Part shown: positions 33,881 to 42,535 of the stretch, in pieces
Position numbering within the stretch: position 1 is the first letter of the stretch
Layout of the letters: every line of letters begins with the position of its first letter
Assembly (NCBI GenBank): GCA_011390165.1
Contig: JAABSV010000014.1
Span: forward strand, 1-64,000
Direction: 5' to 3'
Length of the DNA stretch: 64,000 nucleotides
From: Desulfobulbaceae bacterium
Lineage (GTDB): Bacteria > Desulfobacterota > Desulfobulbia > Desulfobulbales > Desulfocapsaceae
The notes under the pieces: model-generated
Databases searched by the model: none
What the model was told of the DNA's origin: nothing
Seen by the model: only the letters and a program-made list of their open reading frames with translations
Made by a program: the position numbers and the translations under genes

Positions 33881-34735
33881 ATGTTTGAATTTGAAGAGAA
33901 AATTATCCCACTTGATGATTGGATCAGCTACTTTATCGACTGGCTGGTGGAAGGCTACCGCTGGTTTTTCCAGGGCCTGAAATGGCCGGTGGAGATGACC
34001 CTGAGCGGCATCGAGAACGGCCTGCTGGCCCTGCCACCGCTCCTCGTCATTGCCGTCTTCACCCTGATCGCCTGGCGCTCTTCCGGGTATAAACTGGCCG
34101 GGTTCAGCGCCGTCACCCTGGTGCTCATCGGAATGCTCGGTCTCTGGGCCGAGACCATGACCACCCTGGCGATGGTTTTTTCTTCAGTGGTTTTCTGTAC
34201 CTTGGCGGGTATCCCCCTCGGCATCTGGGCCGGTCGCAGCGACCGTTTCGACAGCCTGCTCCGCCCGTTGCTGGACGCGATGCAGACCACCCCGGCATTC
34301 GTTTACCTGGTGCCGATCGTCATGCTCTTTTCCATCGGCAACGTCGCCGGGGTCCTGGCCACGATCATTTTTTCCCTGCCACCGATCATCCGTCTGACCA
34401 GTCTTGGTATTCGTCAGGTCCATCCCGAACTGATCGAGGCGGCTCAAGCCTTTGGCGCAACCAGCCATCAGGTTCTGCTCAAGGTACAGATCCCCATGGC
34501 CATGCCGACCATAATGGCCGGGCTGAACCAGACGATGATGATGGCCCTGTCAATGGTCGTGATCGCCGCCCTGATCGGGGCGGGCGGCCTTGGTGCCCCG
34601 GTGGTGCTCGGTTTGAACACCCTGGATATTGGCCTGGCTACCATTGGCGGGCTGGCAATCGTTCTGATGGCGATTATCCTGGACCGGATAACCCAATCGT
34701 TGGGACAAAAAAATAACAATGGAAGGAGGAGTTAA
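33881..34735 (+). CDS. proW: Glycine betaine/proline ABC transporter permease
   Basis: 284 aa from the ATG at 33881 (TAAGGAG eight bases upstream). It is a membrane protein of the ProW/OpuAB type with A-G-I-P-L-G-I-W-A-G, D-A-M-Q-T-T-P-A-F-V-Y-L-V-P and the ATPase-contacting EAA loop E-A-A-Q-A-F-G-A-T-S. It lies 144 bases after proV. Its stop is one base before the proX ATG. Confidence 0.96.
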   Translation: MFEFEEKIIPLDDWISYFIDWLVEGYRWFFQGLKWPVEMTLSGIENGLLALPPLLVIAVFTLIAWRSSGYKLAGFSAVTLVLIGMLGLWAETMTTLAMVFSSVVFCTLAGIPLGIWAGRSDRFDSLLRPLLDAMQTTPAFVYLVPIVMLFSIGNVAGVLATIIFSLPPIIRLTSLGIRQVHPELIEAAQAFGATSHQVLLKVQIPMAMPTIMAGLNQTMMMALSMVVIAALIGAGGLGAPVVLGLNTLDIGLATIGGLAIVLMAIILDRITQSLGQKNNNGRRS

Positions 34736-34736
34736 G

Positions 34737-35768
34737 ATGCTGAAGAATGTCCTTGTCGGAGCACTGTTCGCGACAATCACCCTCACCGCTGTCGGTTCGC
34801 CGCAGGCGGCCGACCAGCCTGGGAAGGGGGTCACCCTGCAACCGGCCCGGGCGACCTGGAATACCGGCTTTTTTCAGGAGGCCCTGGTTCGCCGTGGTCT
34901 GGAAAGCCTTGGTTACCAGGTCAAGTCACCAAAGGACCTGAGCAACCCAATCTTCTACAAATCGGTTGCTCTGGGCGATGTCGACTACTGGACCAACGGC
35001 TGGTTTCCAAGCCATAACGGACAGTTACCAAAAAACTTTTATGACGATGCCGAAGCCTACGGCTATGTTGTCAAGGCCGGTGGCCTCCAGGGGTACCTGG
35101 TCTCCAAGCGCGACGCAGACAAGTACGGGATCAGCTCCCTTGCTGATTTCAAGCGTCCGGAAGTGAAGAAGGCCTTCGATAAAACCGGCGATGGCAAGGC
35201 CGATCTTACCGCCTGCCCGCCCGGTTGGGGCTGTGAAAAGATCATCGACCACCATATGAAGGTGTATGGTCTGGGTGAACATATCAACCCCAACAAGGCC
35301 ACCTACGAGGCCGGCATGGCATCGGCCATTGCCGCCTACAGGGACAACGAGCCGATATTCTTCTATACCTGGGCCCCCAACTGGACAATTTTCAAGCTCA
35401 AGCCGGGTGAGGATGTCCTGTGGATCAACGTCCCGGAGATCAATCCGACCGAGGCGCAGTCGACGGCTGTTGAGCGGATGACCGTCTCCGGGGTCGTCGG
35501 GTCAGTCTCTGATCCGTTGAAGGCAGGTTTTGTCGTCTCCGATATCCGGGTGGTCGCCAACAAGAAGTTCATTGAGAAAAACCCTGCCGCCCAGGCCTTT
35601 TTCGAGGTGTTCACCTTGCCTCTGCTCGATATCAACGAACAGAACACCAGAATGAACGAGGGGGAGAAGGGCGCCAAAGATATAGAGCGCCACGTCAATG
35701 AGTGGATCGCCGCCAACCAGGAGACCTGGAACGGCTGGTTGGACCATGCCCGCCAGGCGGCCAAGTAG
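34737..35768 (+). CDS. proX: Glycine betaine/proline ABC transporter substrate-binding protein
   Basis: 343 aa from the ATG at 34737 (GGAGG upstream). A signal peptide covers about 1-25 (L-V-G-A-L-F-A-T-I-T-L-T-A-V-G ... A-D), so the protein is periplasmic. Tryptophan- and tyrosine-rich segments (D-V-D-Y-W-T-N-G-W and F-Y-T-W-A-P-N-W) form the quaternary-amine aromatic box of ProX. The C-P-P-G-W-G-C-E pair of cysteines fits the ProX disulfide. A strong terminator follows. Confidence 0.95.
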   Translation: MLKNVLVGALFATITLTAVGSPQAADQPGKGVTLQPARATWNTGFFQEALVRRGLESLGYQVKSPKDLSNPIFYKSVALGDVDYWTNGWFPSHNGQLPKNFYDDAEAYGYVVKAGGLQGYLVSKRDADKYGISSLADFKRPEVKKAFDKTGDGKADLTACPPGWGCEKIIDHHMKVYGLGEHINPNKATYEAGMASAIAAYRDNEPIFFYTWAPNWTIFKLKPGEDVLWINVPEINPTEAQSTAVERMTVSGVVGSVSDPLKAGFVVSDIRVVANKKFIEKNPAAQAFFEVFTLPLLDINEQNTRMNEGEKGAKDIERHVNEWIAANQETWNGWLDHARQAAK

Positions 35769-35804
35769 ATTAGTTATCTCCAGCGCCAGGCGTTGTCTCA
35801 CTGC

Positions 35805-35844
35805 CACAGCCGGGGCCTGTTTCAGGCCCCGGCTGTGTTGTTCT
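35805..35844 (+). terminator. Intrinsic terminator of proVWX
   Basis: CACAGCCGGGGCCTG / CAGGCCCCGGCTGTG, 15 perfect pairs with a 3-base loop, followed by TTGTTCTT. Confidence 0.9.
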
Positions 35845-35992
35845 TGGCGGTTGCTGGAAGCCCTTTTACCCCTTCCGGAAGCCGTGCATTAAAACAGCAA
35901 TCGGGTGGGAGAATCCTGCAAAAATTCCTGGTGCCGGGCGCTGAAAAAGGGTACTAAGCGACGATTGGCAGCAGGTGATTTCAGGAGAAAAA

Positions 35993-36472
35993 ATGCAGAG
36001 CACAAACGAACAGATTCAAGCGGTCACCAAACGGCTGCGGATCATCTTCCGGGCCATGCAGGCCCATTCCAAACTGGTCGAGAAGGCCTGTGGCCTGAGC
36101 AGCGCCAAGTTGTCGATGCTGTACGAAATCGCCGCCAGCCCGGGGCTGAAGGTCTCTACTCTGGCCGCATCGCTTTTTATCCACCCCTCCACCTGCAGCA
36201 ACATGCTCGGGCGACTTGAGGAGAAAAATCTGGTGGTGCGTGACCGCCAGAAGGTCGACCAGCGGTCGGTACACCTCTACATCACCGAGGAGGGGGCGCA
36301 GCTACTGGCCAAGGCCCCCAACCCCTTTCACGGAAAAGTGAGCAGCGCCCTGCAGCAACTCTCGGAAGAGGATTTGCGTCTGCTGGATGGCGGTTTGACC
36401 AGGATCACTGATTCCCTGGCCGAGGTTCGCTACGAGGAGGTGGAGGCCTGGTCCTCTGCCGCCGGCAAGTAG
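35993..36472 (+). CDS. MarR family transcriptional regulator
   Basis: 159 aa from the ATG at 35993 (CAGGAG upstream). It is a winged-helix protein with the MarR layout: helix-turn-helix L-K-V-S-T-L-A-A-S-L-F-I-H-P-S-T-C-S-N-M-L-G-R-L-E, then the wing V-V-R-D-R-Q-K-V-D-Q-R-S-V. It acts as a DNA-binding dimer in the cytosol. It lies 220 bases after proX beyond a terminator, so it probably has its own promoter. Whether it controls proVWX is unknown. It converges on DUF2062. Confidence 0.88.
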   Translation: MQSTNEQIQAVTKRLRIIFRAMQAHSKLVEKACGLSSAKLSMLYEIAASPGLKVSTLAASLFIHPSTCSNMLGRLEEKNLVVRDRQKVDQRSVHLYITEEGAQLLAKAPNPFHGKVSSALQQLSEEDLRLLDGGLTRITDSLAEVRYEEVEAWSSAAGK

Positions 36473-36597
36473 AGGTCGCGCCACACCTTTCCACCACCAG
36501 GGCAGCCGGCCGGCACATCTGCCTTCTCAACCACTGCGGTCGTTACGGGCACACCTGCCCGGGACACTACTTTTCCAGCCCTCTATTTCAGTCAGCT

Positions 36598-37134
36598 TCA
36601 GCGGCGGTTGTTGAGCAGCTTCTTCTCCACCCGGCGGGTGAAAAAGATCGACAGCAGCTTGAAGGAGAGGAAGGTGACCGCCAGGCCACTGACCACCCCG
36701 ACCAGCAGCGAGCCGATCAGCAGGGGGATGAAGATGTCCCAGCCGATGTGCAGAATGGCGAAAAACTGCTCCTTGATATTCCAGAACTCCAGGTGGGCCA
36801 TGGTCTTGCCGATGTCGACAAAGAGCCCGGAGACCTCTCCCAGGGGCGGCCCGCTGACCACCTTTTTGCCTAGCCAGTAGTTGAAGGTGTAGATCGGTGC
36901 CACCGTCACCGGGTTGGTGATCCATACCGGCACCAGGGCTGCCGGTCGGTTCATGTTGAACAGAGTAGCAATGACCACCGCCAGGATCAGTTGGATGCCG
37001 ATGGTCGGGGTGAAGGCGATGAAGGTTCCCAGTCCCAGCCCCCCGGCAATTGCCCGGGGGGAGCTGCGCAGCTTGATCACCCAGCGCAGCAGGGGACGAA
37101 TGCGGAGCAGCAGGTTGCGCCGGCTGTCGCTCAT
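36598..37134 (-). CDS. DUF2062 membrane protein
   Basis: 178 aa. The family core is visible as S-P-R-A-I-A-G-G-L-G-L-G-T-F-I-A-F-T-P-T-I-G-I-Q and N-P-V-T-V-A-P-I-Y-T-F-N-Y-W-L-G. There are three or four membrane helices and a basic C-terminal tail. No function is established; homologues often lie beside glycosyltransferases. It overlaps the hexapeptide gene stop by four bases (ATGA), so it is co-translated. Confidence 0.85.
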   Translation of the reverse strand: MSDSRRNLLLRIRPLLRWVIKLRSSPRAIAGGLGLGTFIAFTPTIGIQLILAVVIATLFNMNRPAALVPVWITNPVTVAPIYTFNYWLGKKVVSGPPLGEVSGLFVDIGKTMAHLEFWNIKEQFFAILHIGWDIFIPLLIGSLLVGVVSGLAVTFLSFKLLSIFFTRRVEKKLLNNRR

Positions 37135-38552
37135 GGTCGAATGGTGATGGTTGGATACATGCCTTGCATTGGGCCAAACTGGAAGGGCTGGATGGTGTTG
37201 AGGGAGAGTTTCTGGTTCCGCTGGGCGTGGCCGTCGTTCTCGCCGTTGGCAAAGAAGGCGCCGTTCACCTCGAGGATGTGGTCGATACGATCGCTCAAGG
37301 CCTTGACGAAGAGCCCTCCCTTCCCTTCAAAATGCATTCTGCCCTGAGTCAGCGACGAATCGACGGCACTCAAGGTTGTCTTGGGAAGGGAGTTGAGGGC
37401 CAGATCGGCCTCGTTTCTGATCAGCCCCCAGACCAGGTGGTCGGCGGGGATTTCCAGCGGTTTTTTGATATCGATGATGGTGTGGGGCATGATCACGCAG
37501 CCTTCGCCGATCGTGAGCATCTGTTCGGTATTGCCGTTCAGGAAACTGTTGAAGCCGACAAAGACCTTCCGCCCCAACCGGGCCTCGATGATTTTTGCTC
37601 CATGGGCGGTGACGTTAAACCCCTCGAGGGTCGAATTGATGATAAAACAGTTTTCCTGGGCGTTGGCTCCCCTGCCGAGGCTTGAGTTTTTCAGATAGGC
37701 GCGCTGGCTGACCAGAACATTTTCGCCGATTTTGATATTGGGCAGAACCACGGCGTAGCGGTCAACCTTGGCCGATTCCGGCACCGAGCCGATCTCTTTC
37801 AGGTTGACGACGTCAAAGACCCGTTGGAACTCCACCTTGCGCTCCTCGATGAAATCGATGAGCAATCCCCAGGGCACCTTGTCGGGGGAGAGGGAGATAT
37901 AGTGCTCCAGCTGCTCGGGCGGGTGCCGGTAGTAGAAGTTGAAATTTCCCGGGCTGTTGACCCAGATCGTTCCCGGTTCGATATGGAGGTGGCTGATCTC
38001 GCCGGCCTGGATGTAGGAGTAGGCACCGATAACACTGTCGCGGACAGTGGTGAGATCAACGGTGGCAAAAGGGCCGAGAAACGAGCCGTCGGTCGGCGAG
38101 CCGTGGATATTGGCATAGTCCATGGCCAGGGTGTCAGTGATAAAAAAGACCTCCGGGGTCTCCGGGTCGTGGGAGTAGTTGTGCACCAGGGTCTTCACCA
38201 GGGCACTGTTGCGGATGTCAATCATCTCGTCGTTGGTCAGGGTGATGCTGAACCTTTTGAAGGTGACCGTATCACCCTTTCGTTTCAACTCGTCGCCGCG
38301 GATATCGCTTTTGTAGAGGAGGGAGTTGCGCACCTGGCATTTACCGAGAAAATAGCTGCCGGCCAGGGCGGAGTGCTGGAAATGGAGGTCGAGGGGGTGG
38401 TCCGGGGTGATCCCGTAGAAGGCGTAAAACTTGCTCATCTGATCGGGGGGAATCAATTCAACGGCAAAAGGGTTGACGTCAAAGTCAATTTCTCTCAGGT
38501 TGATATTGACTCTCTGTACGATCCGGGCAAAGATCTTATCCAGTTCTTTCAT
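37131..38552 (-). CDS. Left-handed beta-helix (hexapeptide-repeat) protein
   Basis: 473 aa, cytosolic. The central and C-terminal parts show hexapeptide periodicity ([LIV]-G-x4): A-K-V-D-R-Y-A-V-V-L-P-N-I-K-I-G-E-N-V-L, I-I-N-S-T-L-E-G-F-N-V-T-A-H-G-A-K and L-T-I-G-E-G-C-V-I-M-P-H-T. The N-terminal 150 residues belong to no family I recognise. It may be an acyl- or nucleotidyltransferase-type scaffold, but the usual catalytic His is not clear, so no reaction is assigned. It sits between a CBS protein and DUF2062. Confidence 0.65.
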   Translation of the reverse strand: MKELDKIFARIVQRVNINLREIDFDVNPFAVELIPPDQMSKFYAFYGITPDHPLDLHFQHSALAGSYFLGKCQVRNSLLYKSDIRGDELKRKGDTVTFKRFSITLTNDEMIDIRNSALVKTLVHNYSHDPETPEVFFITDTLAMDYANIHGSPTDGSFLGPFATVDLTTVRDSVIGAYSYIQAGEISHLHIEPGTIWVNSPGNFNFYYRHPPEQLEHYISLSPDKVPWGLLIDFIEERKVEFQRVFDVVNLKEIGSVPESAKVDRYAVVLPNIKIGENVLVSQRAYLKNSSLGRGANAQENCFIINSTLEGFNVTAHGAKIIEARLGRKVFVGFNSFLNGNTEQMLTIGEGCVIMPHTIIDIKKPLEIPADHLVWGLIRNEADLALNSLPKTTLSAVDSSLTQGRMHFEGKGGLFVKALSDRIDHILEVNGAFFANGENDGHAQRNQKLSLNTIQPFQFGPMQGMYPTITIRP

Positions 38553-38592
38553 GGCAAAACTCCCTGCTGGTGAGGAAAAGGAGGCGGTTGAA

Positions 38593-39150
38593 TCAGCTCT
38601 CTATGCTTGCCATCTCATTGAAAACAGCGGCAAAGACATCGGCGATCCGGAGGATGCCGACGATCTTGCTGTCTCTCGTGACCAGGAGGCTGAGATGGGT
38701 GCCGGCGACCAGTTTGTGGATGGCGGTGTCCAGCCCCGACTCTTCGGCGACAAACTCTCCAGGGGTCGGTTGCTGCATGAACTCCTCCACCTTCTGGTTG
38801 GCCGCCTGACGCAGGGTCTGTACCGTCATCACCTCGCCACGGGAGCGGTAGTGTTCGCGAAGTTCAGCGACGTAGGTATCGCTGAACTGGAACTTTCGCA
38901 CCTCCTCAATCTCCTCGTTGCAGTCAAACTGGCGATCGATCGCCTTCAAGGCCCGCAGCTGGCCGACCTTGCCGACCACATTGTCGTTGTCGTCAAGGAC
39001 CAAGATGGCCCGGTGCTGGTATTTGCTGGTGGTGTAGGCCTCCTGCGCCTTCTCCAAGGCTCGCACCGCATCAATCAGTCTGGTTCCGACTTTGACCGTG
39101 GCGTATTCGGAAATCGGGACCATCAGGTTTTTAACCAGAAAATTTTCCAT
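38593..39150 (-). CDS. CBS domain pair protein
   Basis: 185 aa. Two CBS repeats flank a helical linker: residues about 1-75 (L-M-V-P-I-S-E-Y-A-T-V...A-I-L-V-L-D-D-N-D-N-V-V-G-K-V-G) and 115-180 (V-M-T-V-Q-T-L...H-L-S-L-L-V-T-R-D-S-K-I-V-G-I-L-R-I-A-D-V). It is a probable cytosolic nucleotide sensor. It is the first gene of a three-gene operon, 40 bases before the hexapeptide gene, whose activity it may tune. Confidence 0.85.
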   Translation of the reverse strand: MENFLVKNLMVPISEYATVKVGTRLIDAVRALEKAQEAYTTSKYQHRAILVLDDNDNVVGKVGQLRALKAIDRQFDCNEEIEEVRKFQFSDTYVAELREHYRSRGEVMTVQTLRQAANQKVEEFMQQPTPGEFVAEESGLDTAIHKLVAGTHLSLLVTRDSKIVGILRIADVFAAVFNEMASIES

Positions 39151-39469
39151 ACTCTCTCCTGGGGTTGTGGGGAAAAGGATACATCCAGCCCTGTAATTCC
39201 TCCCCGCCGGTTCTCTTCCGGTCAGGGTTGGGCTACGCCGAACAGTGACTGAGCCAGAGGACAGGAGACCTGTCGGCAGCGCAATGGCACGCCAAGATAA
39301 GGCAATGGCAAGTGGCGATTTTTAGGATAAAAGGAGAGATTTGTCAATCTCCGCGGCGTCCAGTCGGGGAAAATTGCCGGAGGGAAGGTGGCGTCTGGAA
39401 CCGGTTCGGAGTGAAAAGAAGCCGGGAGGGGCAGGGAAGAAGAGTGCCGGTGGGGGGGATTTGGCGCTG
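39151..39469. other. Intergenic, no gene seen
   Basis: 319 bases between the GT39 stop and the CBS start, both minus strand. It should hold the CBS-operon promoter. A short AT-richer patch is at 39310-39345. No terminator hairpin with a T-tract was found after the GT39 gene. Confidence 0.35.
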
Positions 39470-40972
39470 CTATGCCTCGGGAAGGCGGAAGTGGACCACC
39501 GCCAGCTGGACGGTTTCTTTGCTGGCATGGGTGTAGAGGTGCTGGAAACGGAGGACCGGCAGGGTTGTTGGGTCAACCTGCCAGGTGGCGGCGATGTAGG
39601 CGGCAAGGGCCGGTGGCAGTTCGGCGCTGCGTTGCCCATCCCAGACCACCACCCCCTCCATCCCCTCTCTTTGATCTTGCCGCCACCCTTGGCTCAGGTG
39701 CTCCTCAAAGCGGTAGCCGGGTATCAGGGCGGTGCTGCCGGGGAAGCGCCAACCCAGATTGCCGGCGAGAAAGCGGTCGTTGCTGACAATCAGGTCGGGT
39801 GCCATACCGCTCTCCCGCAGGTCGGTGGCCATTGCCGTGAACGGGTAATTGAGTCGGGAGAAATGGCCGCTGTAGGGGGCCGCCACCACCCGCAAGGTGA
39901 AGGCGCTGTAGATACCCACCGCCGCTGCCACGGCAAGGGCGAAAAAGAGCTGCTGGCGCCGCCCGCCGAGTTGGTCCGGGGTCAGCCGGGAAAAGAGATA
40001 GAGGGGGGCGACGAAGAGCAGGGGCTGGAGCCAGCGGTCCTTGACGTAGGTGACCTTGAAGAGGAGGACCATGGCCAGCAGGAGGAGCATGAGGAGGAGG
40101 AGATAGCGGCCGATGACCATACGGGGAAAGCCTGTTGCCGGCCGGTTGCCGGGGCGGAAGGCGGCTGGAAAGAGCAGCAGGAGCAGCAACCAGAGCGGGG
40201 TGAGAAAGAGGATGCTTTTCCCGGCCAGGCTGAGGATGCCGGCCAGGTAGTCCGGTTCCAGGGTGCGTTTGAACTTATGGCTGGCGGAAAAGACGATATC
40301 CTGGTTGCCGGCCATCCAGACGAGATAGCTGCCGGCGGCGGCCAGGGCGACGGCCACGGCGAGCAACATGGCCGGCCGGCAGAGCCCCTGCCGTCCTTCC
40401 CGGGTGGTGAGCAGGCTGGCCAGGAGGACGGCGAGAAAGAGCAGGTAGTTGGCCTTGGCCAGGATACCGGCACCGATGCACAGGCCAAGGAGGGCATAGC
40501 CACTGCCGGTGGGGTGGCGGAGCAGCCGCAAGGCCTGCCAGAGAGTGGCGGCAGCGGCGGCCACCGCCAGGGTGGTATGGGTCATGTCGCGCTGCGATTC
40601 CCAGGCGATTTGCGGGATGAAGAGCAGGGCGGTGCTGGCCAGGACTGCTGCCCGGCTGTTAGCGAGGAGTTCCCGGCCGGCAAGCAGGAAAAAGAGGTAG
40701 GTGACAAAGAGCAGGCAGTTTTTCAGCAGGCTGATGGCAAGGACGTTTTCGCCCATCAGGGAGAAGAAGAGAATCTGCAGCCAGGTGTAGAGAGGTGGTT
40801 GTTCGGTGTAGCCGGGGAGCAACCACTGGCCGAGGAGGGCCTGTTCCGCCTCGTCATAGTCGAGGCTGTCGCTGAGTACCACCCGAAGCAGGACATGCAG
40901 GGCGAAGTAGAGGGCCATGACGGCCAGAAAGCGCCGTTCCAGCCGGCTGTCCAGATGGCCGGGGGCGGTCAC
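39470..40972 (-). CDS. GT39 (ArnT/PMT-like) membrane glycosyltransferase
   Basis: 500 aa with about 12 membrane helices. The first periplasmic loop has D-Y-D-E-A-E-Q-A (catalytic Asp-Glu of the ArnT/PMT superfamily), followed by T-E-Q-P-P-L-Y-T-W-L-Q. These inner-membrane enzymes use a polyprenyl-phosphate sugar and transfer it to lipid A or another periplasmic acceptor. Its start overlaps the tandem LAB_N gene by four bases. The GT2 gene upstream likely makes its donor. The sugar is unknown. Confidence 0.87.
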   Translation of the reverse strand: MTAPGHLDSRLERRFLAVMALYFALHVLLRVVLSDSLDYDEAEQALLGQWLLPGYTEQPPLYTWLQILFFSLMGENVLAISLLKNCLLFVTYLFFLLAGRELLANSRAAVLASTALLFIPQIAWESQRDMTHTTLAVAAAAATLWQALRLLRHPTGSGYALLGLCIGAGILAKANYLLFLAVLLASLLTTREGRQGLCRPAMLLAVAVALAAAGSYLVWMAGNQDIVFSASHKFKRTLEPDYLAGILSLAGKSILFLTPLWLLLLLLFPAAFRPGNRPATGFPRMVIGRYLLLLMLLLLAMVLLFKVTYVKDRWLQPLLFVAPLYLFSRLTPDQLGGRRQQLFFALAVAAAVGIYSAFTLRVVAAPYSGHFSRLNYPFTAMATDLRESGMAPDLIVSNDRFLAGNLGWRFPGSTALIPGYRFEEHLSQGWRQDQREGMEGVVVWDGQRSAELPPALAAYIAATWQVDPTTLPVLRFQHLYTHASKETVQLAVVHFRLPEA

Positions 40973-41613
40973 TGCAGCTCCCGGCGGTGCGCTTGCCGCT
41001 GTCTCAGCCAGAGCAGGACATTGCGGCTGTAGACAAAGAGGCCGAAGGACTGGCCGACAAAGAGAACCGGGTCACGGCGGACGATGGCGTAGCTGAGCAC
41101 CATTGCCGAGCCGGTGATGCTGATCGCCCAGAAGCCGATGGGCAGCAGCGATTCGTGGCGTTTCTCGCTGTACCACCACTGGTAGACAAAGCGGAAGGTG
41201 AAGACGAACTGGCCGGCAATCCCCCAGAGGAGCAACGGGGTAGAGATCGCCTCGTTGGCGAGTAGCTGCTGGAGGTCGTAACTGCTGCCGGTGAGCAGCC
41301 AGATGGTCGCCGCTCCGGGAAAAAGAAGGCAGAACAGCCGCAGGGGCAGGGGGATCTTTGCCCAGAAACCATGGTAGTAGAGGTTGCGGATGTAGATGCC
41401 ATAGGTCACCAGCTGGCCGAGGATGATGGCCAGGTCGTGGCGAAGGAAGCCGTAGAGCATGAGCAGAAAGGAGGCCAGGATGCTCAGCTGCCAGAAGAGC
41501 AGTGGCGAGAGGATCCGCCCGGCCCTTTCCGAGGAGATCCACTGGCTGAGCTGCCTTGCCGAAAAGAGGAGCTGGGCGAGAAAGCCGACGGCGTAGATGA
41601 GGTTCTGGCTCAT
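40969..41613 (-). CDS. Tandem LAB_N (lipid-A-disaccharide synthase N-terminal-like) membrane protein
   Basis: 214 aa made of two copies of one three-helix unit. Copy 1 is about residues 5-85 (F-S-A-R-Q-L-S-Q-W-I-S-S-E ... P-L-L-F-W-Q-L-S ... Y-I-R-N-L-Y-Y) and copy 2 about 130-210 (F-T-F-R-F-V-Y-Q-W-W-Y-S-E ... P-I-G-F-W-A-I-S ... Y-S-R-N-V-L-L-W). A linking hydrophobic segment lies between. LAB_N belongs to the MtN3/PQ-loop superfamily, so the layout resembles a full SWEET-type carrier. A lipid-linked sugar flipping role is inferred from neighbours GT2 and GT39. It lacks the LpxB catalytic part. Confidence 0.8.
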   Translation of the reverse strand: MSQNLIYAVGFLAQLLFSARQLSQWISSERAGRILSPLLFWQLSILASFLLMLYGFLRHDLAIILGQLVTYGIYIRNLYYHGFWAKIPLPLRLFCLLFPGAATIWLLTGSSYDLQQLLANEAISTPLLLWGIAGQFVFTFRFVYQWWYSEKRHESLLPIGFWAISITGSAMVLSYAIVRRDPVLFVGQSFGLFVYSRNVLLWLRQRQAHRRELQ

Positions 41614-41614
41614 C

Positions 41615-42328
41615 TTAGTCGCTGTCGACCAGGGTATAGCGGATCGTCCGGCTGCGCATCCAGCGGAAGGCGAGGGTGTCGAAGAATGGGCCGATCAGGC
41701 GGTTACGGATATGGTACTTGCTGGTCCCGGCGGTGCGGGGGAAGTGGGCGATGGGGAGCTGCCGGACCCGGCCGCCCTGCAGTTGGACCAAGGCCGGCAG
41801 GAATCGGTGCATACCGGTGAAAAAGGGGATCTGCCTGGCAAAGCTGGTTTTGATGATTTTCAGCGGGCAGCAGGTGTCTTCGATGCCGTCATCGATCATC
41901 ATCCGCCGGTAGGCGTTGGCCAGCCTGGAGGCCAGCCGCTTGCTGAAGCCGTCCCGGCGCTGGCGGCGGATGCCGTTGACCATGTCGTATTCGGGAAAGA
42001 AATCGAGGTAGGGGAGAAAGTCCATTGGTCTGGTCTGCAGGTCGGCATCGATATAGCCGATCAGGGAAGTCCGGCAATGGTCGAAACCGGCCTTGATTGC
42101 ACTGCTCAGGCCGCAGTTGGCGGTAAAGGTGAGCAACTCCCGGCGGCTGTCGGCGCGACAGTGGTCTCGGAGCAGTTCACCGCTGCCGTCACTGGAACCA
42201 TCGTTGACGTACAGCAGCCGACAGGGCAGGGGGCAGTCGGCGGTAAACTGCTCGATGGCGGCAAAGAAGGCGGGAAGGCACTCCTCTTCGTTGTAGACCG
42301 GCACGACGACCGTAAGTTCATCACACAT
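41615..42328 (-). CDS. GT2 polyprenyl-phosphate glycosyltransferase
   Basis: 237 aa, GT-A fold: V-V-V-P-V-Y-N-E-E at the N-terminus, V-N-D-G-S-S-D-G-S, the metal-binding D-A-D-L-Q-T and R-x-A-G-x-S-K-Y at the C-terminus. This is the DPM1/ArnC-like group that loads a sugar onto undecaprenyl phosphate on the cytosolic face. It lacks the two C-terminal membrane helices of ArnC. It is the first gene of the GT2-LAB_N-GT39 operon, one base from the LAB_N start. Confidence 0.88.
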   Translation of the reverse strand: MCDELTVVVPVYNEEECLPAFFAAIEQFTADCPLPCRLLYVNDGSSDGSGELLRDHCRADSRRELLTFTANCGLSSAIKAGFDHCRTSLIGYIDADLQTRPMDFLPYLDFFPEYDMVNGIRRQRRDGFSKRLASRLANAYRRMMIDDGIEDTCCPLKIIKTSFARQIPFFTGMHRFLPALVQLQGGRVRQLPIAHFPRTAGTSKYHIRNRLIGPFFDTLAFRWMRSRTIRYTLVDSD

Positions 42329-42535
42329 ACAAAAAGTATCGCTGCGGGGAGGGGTGGCGTGGGCCCGGGCCGGTTCCCGGAAGGTGGCAACCCGACACTG
42401 CCACCAGCCGCCAACGGATACCAGAGTTTGTCCGGAAACTCAAGCCCTTTCAACGTCCACCGGGGCGGCGGCTCTTGTCGCCGGCGGCTGCGGCCGGCAA
42501 CTTTTTGCCGGTGCCTCCAGGGCTCTTCTCTAAGT

